NCBI GenBank assembly: GCA_030549205.1
Contig: JAUKTV010000020.1
Span: forward strand, 248,001 to 312,000
Direction of reading: 5' to 3'
From: Apiosordaria backusii
Lineage: Eukaryota > Ascomycota > Sordariomycetes > Sordariales > Lasiosphaeriaceae
Length of the DNA stretch: 64,000 nucleotides
Part shown: positions 10,090 through 20,212 of the stretch, in pieces
How positions within the stretch are numbered: the first letter of the stretch is position 1
Layout: each line of letters begins with the position of its first letter
Notes under the pieces: model-generated
Databases searched by the model: none
Told to the model about the DNA's origin: nothing
The model's input: only the letters and a program-made list of their open reading frames with translations
Made by a program: the position numbers and the translations under genes

Positions 10090-10676
10090 CTTTGTCTTTT
10101 TCGGCACCAACCAACTGAGAGCGTCTAATAAATGCTGGGACTGCTCCGGCGACGGGGAGATCCGAAGAAGTAAGGGAGGGCAAAAGCCGTTGGGCAATAT
10201 TGTTCGGGCTGTGAATCGAACGGCGAGGTATGAGATTCCCGTGGCGAGACAGCCACAAAACCTTGTTCTTGAATAGGTACTGCTCGAACTGCAAGAGCAA
10301 AACACAGCTACGAGCGGAGATCAGAATCGATGTAGCTTGGAGACGTTGAGCCGTAATGGTATCGCCCAATCGCTAAGTCAGATGGTGGTAAGAATGCTGG
10401 CACCTCAAGAGTGATGTTTGAGCCAAAGAACTGTGTCTGAGAGGGTGTTAGCAATATAATGAGTATGAGAGGAGTCTCGAAAATAAGAGCTTGGTTGAAG
10501 CTCAGACAGAGCTTAAATCGCGAGAGTAGAATGAAAAGGGCGAGTTGATTGAATAGAAGAAGGAGAGAGGATGAGCAGCTGAGTTATTGTCGAAATATGC
10601 TTGGATAGTGGAGTATAGAGAAAGAGATTATATAGATGGCATAGAGCAGTGAGGGAAATATTTAGGTATTCTGTGG
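10090..10676. other. Upstream region of the SRA gene
   Basis: This is purine-rich on the + strand with no supported coding region. It presumably contains the promoter and leader of the SRA gene. A minus-strand frame continues upstream of 10089 but has no recognisable protein content. Confidence 0.4.
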
Positions 10677-10720
10677 ATCTGTGTCTGTGTCTGTGTCTGT
10701 GTCTGTGTTGTGCCTGTGTA
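10677..10720 (+). repeat. (GTGTCT)n microsatellite
   Basis: Four perfect GTGTCT hexamers at 10681-10704 are followed by degenerate GTGT-rich copies. Confidence 0.85.
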
Positions 10721-10744
10721 TAATAAAAGAGGAAATAAAAAGAC

Positions 10745-11115
10745 GGTAATGCTTAGACTGAGGAAGGAAAGCCTGGACTGATAGAAGTAGAGGCTTAAAC
10801 TGAAGGAAAGAGAGGTTAAAATTTGGGAGAAGGGAAAGCTTAAACTAGCAGAGGTAGAGGTTTAAATCGGTAAAAATATAAAAAGATTAACTGACGGAAA
10901 GAGGAGTGTAGATTGGTAGAAGGAAAAGCTTTGGACTGATAGAAGGAAAAGAGCTTAGACTAATAGAAGTATAAGCTTAAATTGGTAGAAGAAAAGGTTT
11001 AGACGGTAAAAAATAAAAAGATTGACTGAAGGAAAAAGAAGGGTAGATTGGTGGAAGGAAGAAGCTTAGACTGGTAGAAGAAGAAGCTTAGACTGAGAGA
11101 AGTAGAAGCTGAGAT
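10745..11115 (+). repeat. Degenerate ~22-bp tandem repeat array (right block of the SRA island)
   Basis: About seventeen units of 21-25 bp, with consensus close to AGCTTAGACTGRTAGAAG plus a short A/G-rich spacer, read along the + strand. The clearest units are at about 10930-11000 and 11065-11110. Divergence is high and the spacing drifts by a base or two, as expected of an old array. The same unit family lies at 7933-8020 on the other strand. Confidence 0.8.
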
Positions 11116-12985
11116 ATAGCTGAGATAGAGTCGAGTGTTGCTTGGATAGAGCTCGGATTGTAAAAAGAAGGAAAAACAGACGGGGTTGGTGAATTAAAGG
11201 ATAAGCATAAAATATACATACCACAACTTATGCAGAGATGTGCGGTGTGAGTGAGGCTGGGGGTTGGTGCAGCAAAGGACGGTGGTGAGAGAGGCTGATA
11301 GATGAATGAGAGAACGCCAGGCTGGCAAATGTGCGATTGACTTGTAATGGGAGTGTGGCAAGCGTTAAAATTGGATGTGAAGAGTTGCTGAACAACGAGT
11401 ATCGAGTGAAAGCGAGGCTTATCGCGGATTTTGATATCGTGAGATCGCCTTGTGGAAGGCGGAGGCAGGCGAGGCGGCGATATGCAGTGTGCGGAGGGAG
11501 GAATTATTTTTTGAGGGCAGGAGCTACCAAGATGTGTAAGAAATTGGCCGACAAAATGAGGTTTGTGCGGCAGGGCAAATGAGCCCAGACTACGTCATAT
11601 TGTGTGGTTGTCTTCCTGTCCTTAATTTCACTGGAGGGAGAATGTGTGCGTCCTACCAGACCGTGATTGATATGCGATTCGATGTGTGCGGCCTTTTGCG
11701 CAGAAGATCTCTCCAGGTACGCCTTATAAACGGCAGCAGGACCGCCACATCTGGCTGTATATAATATCTATTGACATGCAGACATTAACATTGTGTCTTC
11801 AGGTCATCAGTGTAGTTGCCAGCGGCCAAGCTGCACACATTTGATTATTTTTATTTGTGTGTATTGAGCTGTGATATGTTTATAAAAGCATTACACGCTC
11901 TGTGTGTTCTCCCTCGAGGATTTTCAGACCCGTTTGAGGGCTGGTTTCGATTGACACCTCATGTGTGGGTTGAAGACGGGATCATGTCCATGGACAGCCC
12001 TCTCAATTGGGGTTGCGCAAGGTCGCAGTGAAGGCTAAGAAGAAAATAAGAAGTTATGAGAACATGTGAAGCTTGTCTTACAGTGGATAGGAGCAGGTAG
12101 TTGAATAATATGCGACGTGAGATGCACGTACGAGGGACAAAGGGAGGAGACGGGGGTAGGCGGAATGAACAATTCGAGGCGGGTTTGCTACTTATAGCAA
12201 TCGAATGTGGTCCGTGCGTTGCAAATGATTGAACAATAAAGGAGATGAAATAAAGAAACTAAATTTGCAAAGCTGCCTGTTTAAATAGAAGTAGAAAAGA
12301 ATAATTAAATATTAATATTTATTTAATTCGTTATTCTTTCCTCTCAGCGCTTAAAATAAAAATAAAAAATAAAAATACAATTTATATTTATTTTTTGTCT
12401 TGGCTGCATGCTTCGCGAGATGGTTACCAAATTCGGCGCGATGCCACCCACCGTTTTTTGTCTGGCCTATGAGCATTAAGAAGGACTGCTTCTAACATCC
12501 CTACACTTCTTGTTTGTTGCCACTCAACGGTGACAAGTCCTGCTACTCCCGCAGACACCAAAGTCATGCGAAGATGTAGGTGCCGGTACAACATGTGGCG
12601 TTCTAGGAAATAATTGTGATTGGGCACGCTAGATGAGCAGGTAGGTATGAGTCAACTTTGGTGTCATGGTGGCGCCCTTGCGGGATGTGAACCTCGCATT
12701 AAGAATGCTTGGCACAGCCACAGGTATCGACGATGTGGCGTTGCAACGCAGTATAAATCAAGAAGATCAGCGAATTCTATAGTGCACATATGGGCAAAAC
12801 TTCACTTGACAGATTTTAGCTCAAATTGTGGTCCAGTGGTTGCATGGACGTGTGTCTGCGAGTAGCCATGGATTGTAAATGCCTTATACATACGGTAAGT
12901 AGATATGTGTGGACGGTCAGACATGTGGGAAAATCACAATTTTGAAAGAAAAAAGAAAACAGAGCGAAATGGAGAGGCTATGGAT
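11116..12985. other. Gene-free AT-rich DNA
   Basis: No gene is supported; short frames lack recognisable content. The stretch 12285-12400 is extremely A+T-rich, with runs such as AATAAAAATAAAAAATAAAAA. The composition resembles decayed repetitive DNA, possibly affected by repeat-induced point mutation, but no transposon protein remnant can be read. Confidence 0.5.
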
Positions 12986-13054
12986 GCTTTAATTGATAGA
13001 AGTGAAAACTCAAACTGTCAAGAGTACACACTTAGACTGGTAGCAGTAAAAGCG
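12986..13054 (+). repeat. Third short block of the 22-bp repeat family
   Basis: About three degenerate units (AATTGATAGAAG, CAAACTGTCAAGAG and CTTAGACTGGTAGCAG cores) match the consensus of the 10745-11115 array in the same orientation. Confidence 0.6.
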
Positions 13055-13290
13055 AAGAGTGATGAAGGACGGTACTAGAAGATGGGATAGGTAGGTTCGA
13101 GATATCATTTACATAACATCTGGACAATGCTCGGGCAGAGCTTAAAATTACCACAGCTGACAGGCCAAATGAAGGGGCACCTCTTATCATTCGTAGGGAT
13201 AAGTCAAGTTCTAATATGGCCACTTGAAACAGAAAAAGAAGTCCGTCAACGCCAACGCTATGTGAAATCCAAAACTACCTGACCGCAACA

Positions 13291-14548
13291 TTAATATCCC
13301 ATCGGCGTGAGACCAGCTCTGAAGGGCCGCTGGAGATTCTTGACCTGCCCATCCTTCACCCTCCACACCCCCTTGGTCCTCTCATCAGCCAACTGATGGC
13401 CAGTCCCTTCTGCCAAGCGGTGGAAGACTTCGAGATCATCCGCTGACATGGACTGGAAGAACAGGGGTTCCCAAGCCTCGCCCCTCGAATTCTCAGACGC
13501 CCTCATCTGCCTTTGCGCCTTTTCAATCTTTGTCTTTTCCCGAGTAACGGCCTCGAGATTCCCCATGGCCATCCCATTCAACACCTTCCCCCACGCCTTT
13601 CTGCTCTCCCAGTCATCTTGCTCCTCAACCGGTACAATATCCATCGGCACTGGCTCGTTCTCCACCGCATCATGACTAAACTTCTCAATCACCTCCCCAG
13701 TCTGCGCATCCTTGACCACCCACCCATCACTCCAAACGCCTGAAAGTGTGTAAATAGCCTTCTGCTTGGCATCATCCTTCTTGAACACCTTCGCCTCGAA
13801 AGAATTCCTCTTCCCCCTAATCATCCCCTCGCCAGAAAACTTCACCTCGGCCACATACCCACCACTGGACTGCAGGGTATACGTCCCGGTGATCTCCGGG
13901 TACATGCACCCGCTAAGAAATCCCCTAATCTTCACATCTGGCAACGGCACCAAATGATCCTCATCATATCTGTCGATGTGCACCATCGCATGCCCAACCT
14001 GTCTGATGTTTACGTTCCCATTGAAAGTCATCTCCACCCTAGCATATCCATCCGCCCTGACGCCGTTTTGCCTGTCGACCACGTGCATGGCCGTGATGGG
14101 TGGGTGATGGGACACCTGCTCGGCGATGAGCTCCGTGCTGGCTTTATTCTCCTCGTCTGTCCACGAGGCAAGAAAGAGCTCTCCGAGGAAGGCATTGAGG
14201 GGCTTCTTGATCGAGACGGCTTGTGGGCCAGGGGACCCGGCGACATAAAGCTGGCTTTTGAGGGCGACGAGGAACCACTTGAGTACAAGGAGCGAGCGCT
14301 TTTCGGGGAGGGGCTCGTGGGCAGGGGCGGCGAAGACGGCGGGACGCTGGGCCCAGCAGTGGCCTACTTCTACAACAGAAGACGGAGCGAGAAGGGAGGG
14401 TGGACCGGTGACATTGGCGAGGTCGCCTTTGACTGTCCCGAGGAACTGTGACCTTGTTAGTCTGGTGGTGAGGGGGGAGGAGGGAAGGGATGGGGAAACG
14501 AACCTTGACAAGCTCCCGCAAGCGTGAAGACACCGTTTTGCTGTCCAT
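13291..14548 (-). CDS. Oxysterol-binding protein-related protein (Kes1/Osh4-type)
   Basis: There are two exons, 14548-14504 and 14445-13291, separated by a 58-bp intron (GTTCGT..CTAAC..CACAG), giving 399 residues. The join reads MDSKTVSSRLRELVK then FLGTVKGDL, as expected of short OSBP proteins that lack a PH domain. The KPLNAFLGELF segment and the family signature EQVSHHPP are both present. The latter contributes to sterol/PI4P exchange chemistry. C-terminal basic and charged helices (WESRKAWGKV, then REKTKIEKAQRQMR) also fit. Kes1-like proteins move sterol and phosphatidylinositol-4-phosphate between the ER and Golgi or plasma membrane. Length is typical of the short Osh subfamily, about 400-440 residues. 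Confidence 0.93.
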
Positions 14549-14713
14549 GATAAACGACACGGACTGATTGTTCGGAATTAAGTAGAAATAAAGTTGTGAA
14601 AATGTCAAATTAAAAAGGAAAATGGAAACAGAAGCAAAACAATAGGCAAAAAATAATATTCAACGCAGAACAGCCAGCCGATCGATCAACGGTCGGTCGA
14701 AATGAATGGTCAA

Positions 14714-14722
14714 GTTTATATA
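14714..14722 (-). promoter_or_regulatory. Putative TATA box of the OSBP gene
   Basis: On the minus strand this reads TATATAAAC, about 170 bp upstream of the ATG at 14548. The assignment rests on sequence and position only. Confidence 0.35.
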
Positions 14723-15968
14723 TCCTCCCTTCGCCGTCTTCGCCGTCTTCCAAAGCAGCAGACGCCAAAAAAAGCTCTCAAAGACAGATACCCAAGGCGT
14801 GACTGCTGAGGGGCGAACAAAGGTATTTATGCTGTCGCCAGGCGAGAGAACAAGGAGGGAGATCTTTGTTTCAATGTTTCACCTACGTCTCAACTGGTTG
14901 GCGGGGGTGACCTCGTTGCGACTTCTGGGCGGCGGCAAAAGCTATCACGTTCCTCTCTAATAGAAGGGGAAATTCACGAGGGAAACAGAAAAAGAAAGAC
15001 AAGGAAATGGCGGCCATAATATACCCCTCATCTTGGTGTCGTACAGTGACATGCGCCTGGTGCTGACGATGCATGGATTTTCTGGTGGCCGGACGGTTGT
15101 TGAAGCTCCCGTGGCACTGTCCTCCGTCTTGTGGACGGTGCCACGGGACTGCCGCTGACGGATGCTGCCGCTACCGGAGTCAACCGAACGCTACAGTGCG
15201 CTACAGTGCCCTTCCGGCTCTCTGAGTTCCCCGCGCCACAAACCGCTGCGCAAATCCCCCGCGTCCCATTTAGGGGTCGAACAGTCTCGATGACGATGCT
15301 CACACCCGACACCTCAATAAGATGCCCATCGTCAATGTTCCTGAAGCCGCGCGGCCCGGTAGATCGGATAGCTACTGACCCGTTTCCAGGTTGGACCTCG
15401 CTGGTTTTTCGACATTTGCTTCCATTGGCATTCCAGCGGGAGTGTCAGTGTCATCTCCTCCTAGGTATCGCCGTGCTAAATAAGAGCGTGATACGCTTCC
15501 GGCAGTCTGGGTCGCCATCAAAAGCTCAACAAACACATGTGCAGGGAGGGCCGCGCGTTACGCCGAGTCCTGCAGCAGATGCAGACACAGAGGTGGGCGC
15601 GTGCGAGTCATCTGCGCTGGATCTCCCGCCTCTCAAGCGTTTCCAGACCAATGCACGACCGACCACCCACCCACCTCAACCACATGCTTGCGTAACTTTG
15701 TCGATTGGTGTGTGGCAGAATATTTGGTCATGTTGCAAATCACATGGGAATGAAAGACTCTCCGAATCACACCATCTGGGTTAGGGTTATCCATGTGAAG
15801 AAGAGGCCTGGGCACGATCTGGATCAGCACACTTTGTGGTGATCATGAGGATGGTGTTGAAGAGGCTTTTTGGAAACAATGCCCGTAGTAGTAATAATTG
15901 CTACTGCGGTGAGAGTCCTGCAACGAAAATGTAAGAATAAAACAAGCTACACACCCAAAAATGCATAG
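14723..15968. other. Intergenic region, OSBP promoter to ankyrin-gene 3' end
   Basis: No gene is supported. A 217-codon + strand frame at 15131-15784 has no domain, no signal peptide and irregular codon use, and I treat it as chance. A GGGTTAGGGTTA dodecamer lies at 15778-15789. Confidence 0.5.
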
Positions 15969-18900
15969 TTATCCAACTTGAAGCATAGAGGCCATTATAG
16001 ACAGTCCACTAACCAGCTCGACCCAAGCACTCCGTCTGCTTCCACACAATGGTTTCGCGTCCATCCTCCCCCGCACGATTTCGAAGTGACTATTGAGTTG
16101 CTCCAGCTCCTTCTCAAGCATAATTTTCTCCTGCTCCTTGTCAAAATAACTCTTCTCTGCTCCATTGCTGTCCTTGGGATCGGTGGCAAGCAGTTTCTGT
16201 AGATAACTGATCACGGACTCGCCCTTGACATTTTTACGGTGAATATCCACCCCTGGGCTCAAGACCTTGAAGGAACAACAATAATTCCAGATCAACTGTC
16301 GCCGTTCGATCAGCCAGCTCAACAACATGGACCAAGCAGTAGCGCCATGGTCGTTGACCACAGCAGGGTCAGCTCCCGATTCCATCACCAACCGGATCAC
16401 ATCAGGGACTTTCCGGCATCTGGCCGATTCCCGATGCTCCATGCTGGCATACCAACGATCCTCTCTGATACTATCTAGCACCTTTCTGACCGCGTCGCAC
16501 AGGTAGGGTTGCTTGGCTGCGTCAGCGTTGCCTTTGATGGGCTGCAGGGATAACAGCTTGCGTATCACTGGCGTTCCCTGGTAGATCAGGGCTGCCGTCA
16601 GAGGAGTCATGACGAACCCGGCGTGTTGGGAGTCGATGGGTCGGTGGCAATCAGCTCCGCGCTTGGCGAGCTTGGAAATGCAAGTCATATAGCTAGCCCG
16701 ATCCATGTTACCGTGCGCCAGTATTCCAAAAAGCAGTGTCTCCCCATCGTCGCCAACGCTGTCAACCTCAGCATCAGGGACCGAGTCGAGCAGCTCACAA
16801 ACCATGTCCCATTCTCGAAGTCGACGCAGCCTTTTGAACAACGACTTGATCTGCTTGGAGTCGAGTTTCGACACATCGAGGCCACGGCTGCAGAGGACGC
16901 GGGCAATCATCAGCATGGTGTGTTGCCTCGAGGACCGTACACGCACCAAGTTCGGCGGCGGGAGACAAGAGATGAAGAACGAAATATCCGATGTGTAAAA
17001 TTTGGAGCGATCCAGATCGCACAACATTTTGATCAGCGCTTCACTGACTGCCTCGCTTGCCTCGAACCGGCCTTCGGCATCCCAGTAATCGATTGGGCGA
17101 TCAAAGTCACCATCGCCCGGCATAAAACCGTGCTCGTTGAGGCCAACATCCCGAGGACGATCGTCGTTGTCGTCGTCGTGAAACGGGTCGTATTGGTGAG
17201 CGCATCCAGTGGCGAAGAATAGTCTTTCTACTTCGCGAGGGCCACCAAACGACTCCTTCAGGTCGAGACGAGGACTTTGGCACATGGTGGACATCATTTT
17301 CACAGCCCAGATGTGCTTGCATTTGACTGCCATCTCGAAGGCAGTCACGCCATTGGTATCGCGGATGAGCGGATCTGCGCCTTCTTCCAGAAGAAACTCG
17401 AGGGCATCCTTTGCGTTGTCGGTTGTCCACTGCTGGTACGGCCACTCCGCAAAAGCCTGGAAGAAGTGATGAAGAGCCGTCTTTCCCGTGGAATCTTGGG
17501 CATTTAGCTCAACCCCAAAGTCCAGAAATGCTTGAATATTATCGTAAATGAAACACATTCTGGGTCGACCGGACTGAACCGGGAACTGCTCCTCATAAGG
17601 CATGTTGCTGAGCAGAATCATAAGCGCAGTTGTCCCCTGCTCGTCGGAGGCGTTCACGTCAACGTCGGCTTCCAACAAGCCGAGAATGGCATCCCATCTG
17701 AAGTTACGGGCGGCCAAAAAAAGCGCTGAGGCTTTTCTGCCGTTGTTGTACGTCCATTCGTGAGCAGCACCGCCCTTGACGAGTCGAGTAATGAGCTTGG
17801 TGCGAAGACGACACCGGGCTGTAGTTGCAACATGATCAACGTCGCGAAAGTCTTCAAGGGTGTCTCCCAACGAGTACATGCAACAAAGGGCTGGTAGAGG
17901 AAGCTCCATTTGTGTTCCGTCGGCCAAGTGTACTGTCGCCAGCTGCCTGATATCGGCACCAAGGTCCACCAATTTCTCGGCGCCCACAAAGTTGCCAACA
18001 CAGCACGTCTCGCCAAGGGGTGTTGTGATAACTCTGCAGCCCGCGCCCAGCCGAACCTCTATACGAGGGTCAATCGTGGCACCGCGGCTGACAAGAAAAA
18101 AGAGAACACGTTCCCGGCGGTTCAGGAGGGCGTAGTATAGCGGTGTAAGGCCCCGTTCGTCTGGAACATCAATATTGACTGTCTTGTTCGCATCCAGAAT
18201 CTCTCGCAGCAACTCCAAGTCGCCCTCATAAGCCAGCTGATGAAGGGCTGTATAACCGCAATTGCCGCCTTGCATAACATCAGCCCCCCTGGAAATCAGG
18301 AGCCGGCCAGTGTCAAAGTTCTTGTAACAAATTGCCATATGGAGCGGCGACCACGCCCCGAGAAACTCGGCCCCGGGGCTCCCTGTGGCCAACTTTTCCC
18401 AGATGGTGCAATTCTTGGGACAGGTACAAAACCGTGTTGCAAGGATTTCAATATCGGCGCCCTTGTCCAACAAGACGTTGATCACATCGTTGTGCCCTCT
18501 CTTGGCGGCCATATGCAAGGCGGTATACTTGCGAACCTTGGGGGCGGCGAAGGCATTCCAGCCAAGGCCGAGCCCAAACTGACGCCAGTCTTCCCAGTCT
18601 TCAGCTTCCATATTATGCCCGTCTTCCTCATCTTCCTCGCCCTGGTCGTCGTCAAAATTGTCCTCATCCTCTTCGTCAAAGTCATCCTCGGCAAAGCCCT
18701 CGTCGTCATCCCACAACTCCGGAGGATACACTCCGATATGATGGTTGCCAAACAGACCCGGGGGGATATTCCCTGCTTGGGGTTCTTCTTCATCTTCCCA
18801 ATCCTCCTCGTGTTCATCTTCCCAATCCTCCTCGTGTTCATCTTCCCAATCCTCCTCGTGTTCATCTTCCTCGTCCGCCCCATCTTGCCCGCCCGCGCCG

Positions 18901-19427
18901 CCTTGACGAATAGCCTGGATTCCCCCCTCATTGCGGTTGTCGCGAGGACTATTACCCGCCGAGGTGGTTATGCGGCCGGTGGGCAAAAGGACATCGATCC
19001 GGGTGAAGGTGGGAGTAAGGTGCCGTTTGTACAGTTCAGGGATCTCTGAGGTGTCATGATGTGGCATCCAGTCGGTCGAATCGGGTTTCTTTATCTTGTC
19101 TTCCTCTTCCCGGAGGGCATCACCGACCCTGTCCCAGAACTGGGCGCTGAATGCAAAACTGAACCAGGTATTGGGGTCTGTGCCGTGCTCGAGCGCCTTC
19201 CGTGCAGTTTCAGCGCGGCCGGTGTGGGCAGCCCATGCCAGAGGCAGGGCCTTGAATCTCTGGATGCCGACTTCGTACAGAGGCTTTTCGGAAATGGCGG
19301 CAAGTCGGCGACTCGTGCGGGAGAGCGCGTTGAGGGAGGCAAGGGCGTCGGTCGGAGACTTGAAATCGCGCGCTTCATTGCAGATTTGGACGAGAATCTC
19401 GTTCGGCAAGCTCGTGAAGGTGGCCAT
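15969..19427 (-). CDS. F-box-like / ankyrin-repeat protein
   Basis: The first well-placed ATG is at 19427 (MATFTSLPNEILVQI), giving 1152 residues in one exon. The frame is open 65 codons further upstream, but that part does not look coding. An F-box-like module lies at about residues 4-55 (LPNEILVQICNEA, then SRTSRRLAAI). A strongly acidic linker at about 180-270 contains three perfect 8-residue repeats. From about residue 295 ankyrin repeats follow, for example YTALHMAAKRGHNDVINVLL, YTALHQLAYEGDLELLREIL and GLTPLYYALLNRRERVLFFL. Further degenerate repeats run to about 1080. F-box plus ankyrin architecture suggests a ubiquitin-ligase adaptor or a scaffold; the target is unknown. The divergent MFS gene starts 785 bp away. 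Confidence 0.85.
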   Translation of the reverse strand: MATFTSLPNEILVQICNEARDFKSPTDALASLNALSRTSRRLAAISEKPLYEVGIQRFKALPLAWAAHTGRAETARKALEHGTDPNTWFSFAFSAQFWDRVGDALREEEDKIKKPDSTDWMPHHDTSEIPELYKRHLTPTFTRIDVLLPTGRITTSAGNSPRDNRNEGGIQAIRQGGAGGQDGADEEDEHEEDWEDEHEEDWEDEHEEDWEDEEEPQAGNIPPGLFGNHHIGVYPPELWDDDEGFAEDDFDEEDEDNFDDDQGEEDEEDGHNMEAEDWEDWRQFGLGLGWNAFAAPKVRKYTALHMAAKRGHNDVINVLLDKGADIEILATRFCTCPKNCTIWEKLATGSPGAEFLGAWSPLHMAICYKNFDTGRLLISRGADVMQGGNCGYTALHQLAYEGDLELLREILDANKTVNIDVPDERGLTPLYYALLNRRERVLFFLVSRGATIDPRIEVRLGAGCRVITTPLGETCCVGNFVGAEKLVDLGADIRQLATVHLADGTQMELPLPALCCMYSLGDTLEDFRDVDHVATTARCRLRTKLITRLVKGGAAHEWTYNNGRKASALFLAARNFRWDAILGLLEADVDVNASDEQGTTALMILLSNMPYEEQFPVQSGRPRMCFIYDNIQAFLDFGVELNAQDSTGKTALHHFFQAFAEWPYQQWTTDNAKDALEFLLEEGADPLIRDTNGVTAFEMAVKCKHIWAVKMMSTMCQSPRLDLKESFGGPREVERLFFATGCAHQYDPFHDDDNDDRPRDVGLNEHGFMPGDGDFDRPIDYWDAEGRFEASEAVSEALIKMLCDLDRSKFYTSDISFFISCLPPPNLVRVRSSRQHTMLMIARVLCSRGLDVSKLDSKQIKSLFKRLRRLREWDMVCELLDSVPDAEVDSVGDDGETLLFGILAHGNMDRASYMTCISKLAKRGADCHRPIDSQHAGFVMTPLTAALIYQGTPVIRKLLSLQPIKGNADAAKQPYLCDAVRKVLDSIREDRWYASMEHRESARCRKVPDVIRLVMESGADPAVVNDHGATAWSMLLSWLIERRQLIWNYCCSFKVLSPGVDIHRKNVKGESVISYLQKLLATDPKDSNGAEKSYFDKEQEKIMLEKELEQLNSHFEIVRGRMDAKPLCGSRRSAWVELVSGLSIMASMLQVG
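18791..18869 (-). repeat. In-frame 24-bp tandem repeat within the ankyrin gene
   Basis: Three perfect 24-bp units (18791-18814, 18815-18838 and 18839-18862) plus a partial fourth encode three copies of an acidic octapeptide (DEHEEDWE). The unit length is a multiple of three, so copy-number change would keep the frame. Confidence 0.9.
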
Positions 19428-20212
19428 CTTGACGGCAACAATTGGGAGCTTTGGAGCTGCCACACAGACTCTAAAACAGCAGAGCAAAGCTGGCGTGGAA
19501 AGCAGGTTGTCTAAATCAGCCCCGAACCCCTCGCCAACACATCGCGCGGGCACGTGATCTCTTTGACCTCTTTGTCTTATCTTATCTCGTCGACGGACCT
19601 GAGCCACTGATCGATTGCACATGTAGTCAGGAGTGTGATGCTATCCAAAAGTCAGAAATCAGCACCGCCCTCCTCAATCTGGTCCTCTGAGCGCCATCTA
19701 CCTCTCCGACACTGTCTTCCATACATCATCTCGCGGCCGTTTCTCGTGGAAAGATGTCAGGGAACTTTCTGATCTCACATCCATATTCTGCTCGCATCTC
19801 TTCCAAAGGTTGGTTCCCTCTCCAAACAACACCCTCAATGGTCCATCGCAGACTTGCCCTCGTTATGCCATCTTGAAAGTGGTTGCTGGGAGCGCGTTCC
19901 CTGCCATGTGCGGGGCCGCGAGACCTCGGTTCCATCCGCAGTTGATCTCCACCAGGCTGACACCACCGAACAGGAGATCACGTGCTGCCCCCTGCTCTTG
20001 ATGTTCACTCATTGACATGGATACAATCGACAACCAACTGCTTCACAGCATGCAGCTTCCTGAGTCACCCCCAACCACCGGACACGGTACGGGAATAGCG
20101 TGGAAGGATGAATCATCATAGCCAGGCACGGTAGGTGAAAAACACCGATGGCTCACATCTAGAGAACAGTCCTTTGCACCCAGGACTCGGGAGTGACCTT
20201 TGACGGACCGCC
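19428..20212. other. Divergent intergenic region between ankyrin and MFS genes
   Basis: This 785-bp stretch has no supported gene and probably contains both promoters. No clear TATA element or operator was recognised. Confidence 0.5.

Noticed and set aside
7933..13054. CRISPR-like array or transposon with terminal inverted repeats
   Set aside because: The 22-bp units are contiguous and degenerate with no unique spacers, so not CRISPR. No transposase or clear terminal repeat with target duplication can be seen, so a mobile element is only one possibility.
15131..15784. 217-codon + strand frame
   Set aside because: No domain, signal peptide, splice context or consistent codon bias. Random frames of this size are common in GC-rich DNA.
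18240..19049. 269-codon + strand frame opposite the ankyrin gene
   Set aside because: It mirrors the acidic repeat and GC-rich codons of the ankyrin gene; its hydrophobic repeats are the antisense of the acidic octapeptides.
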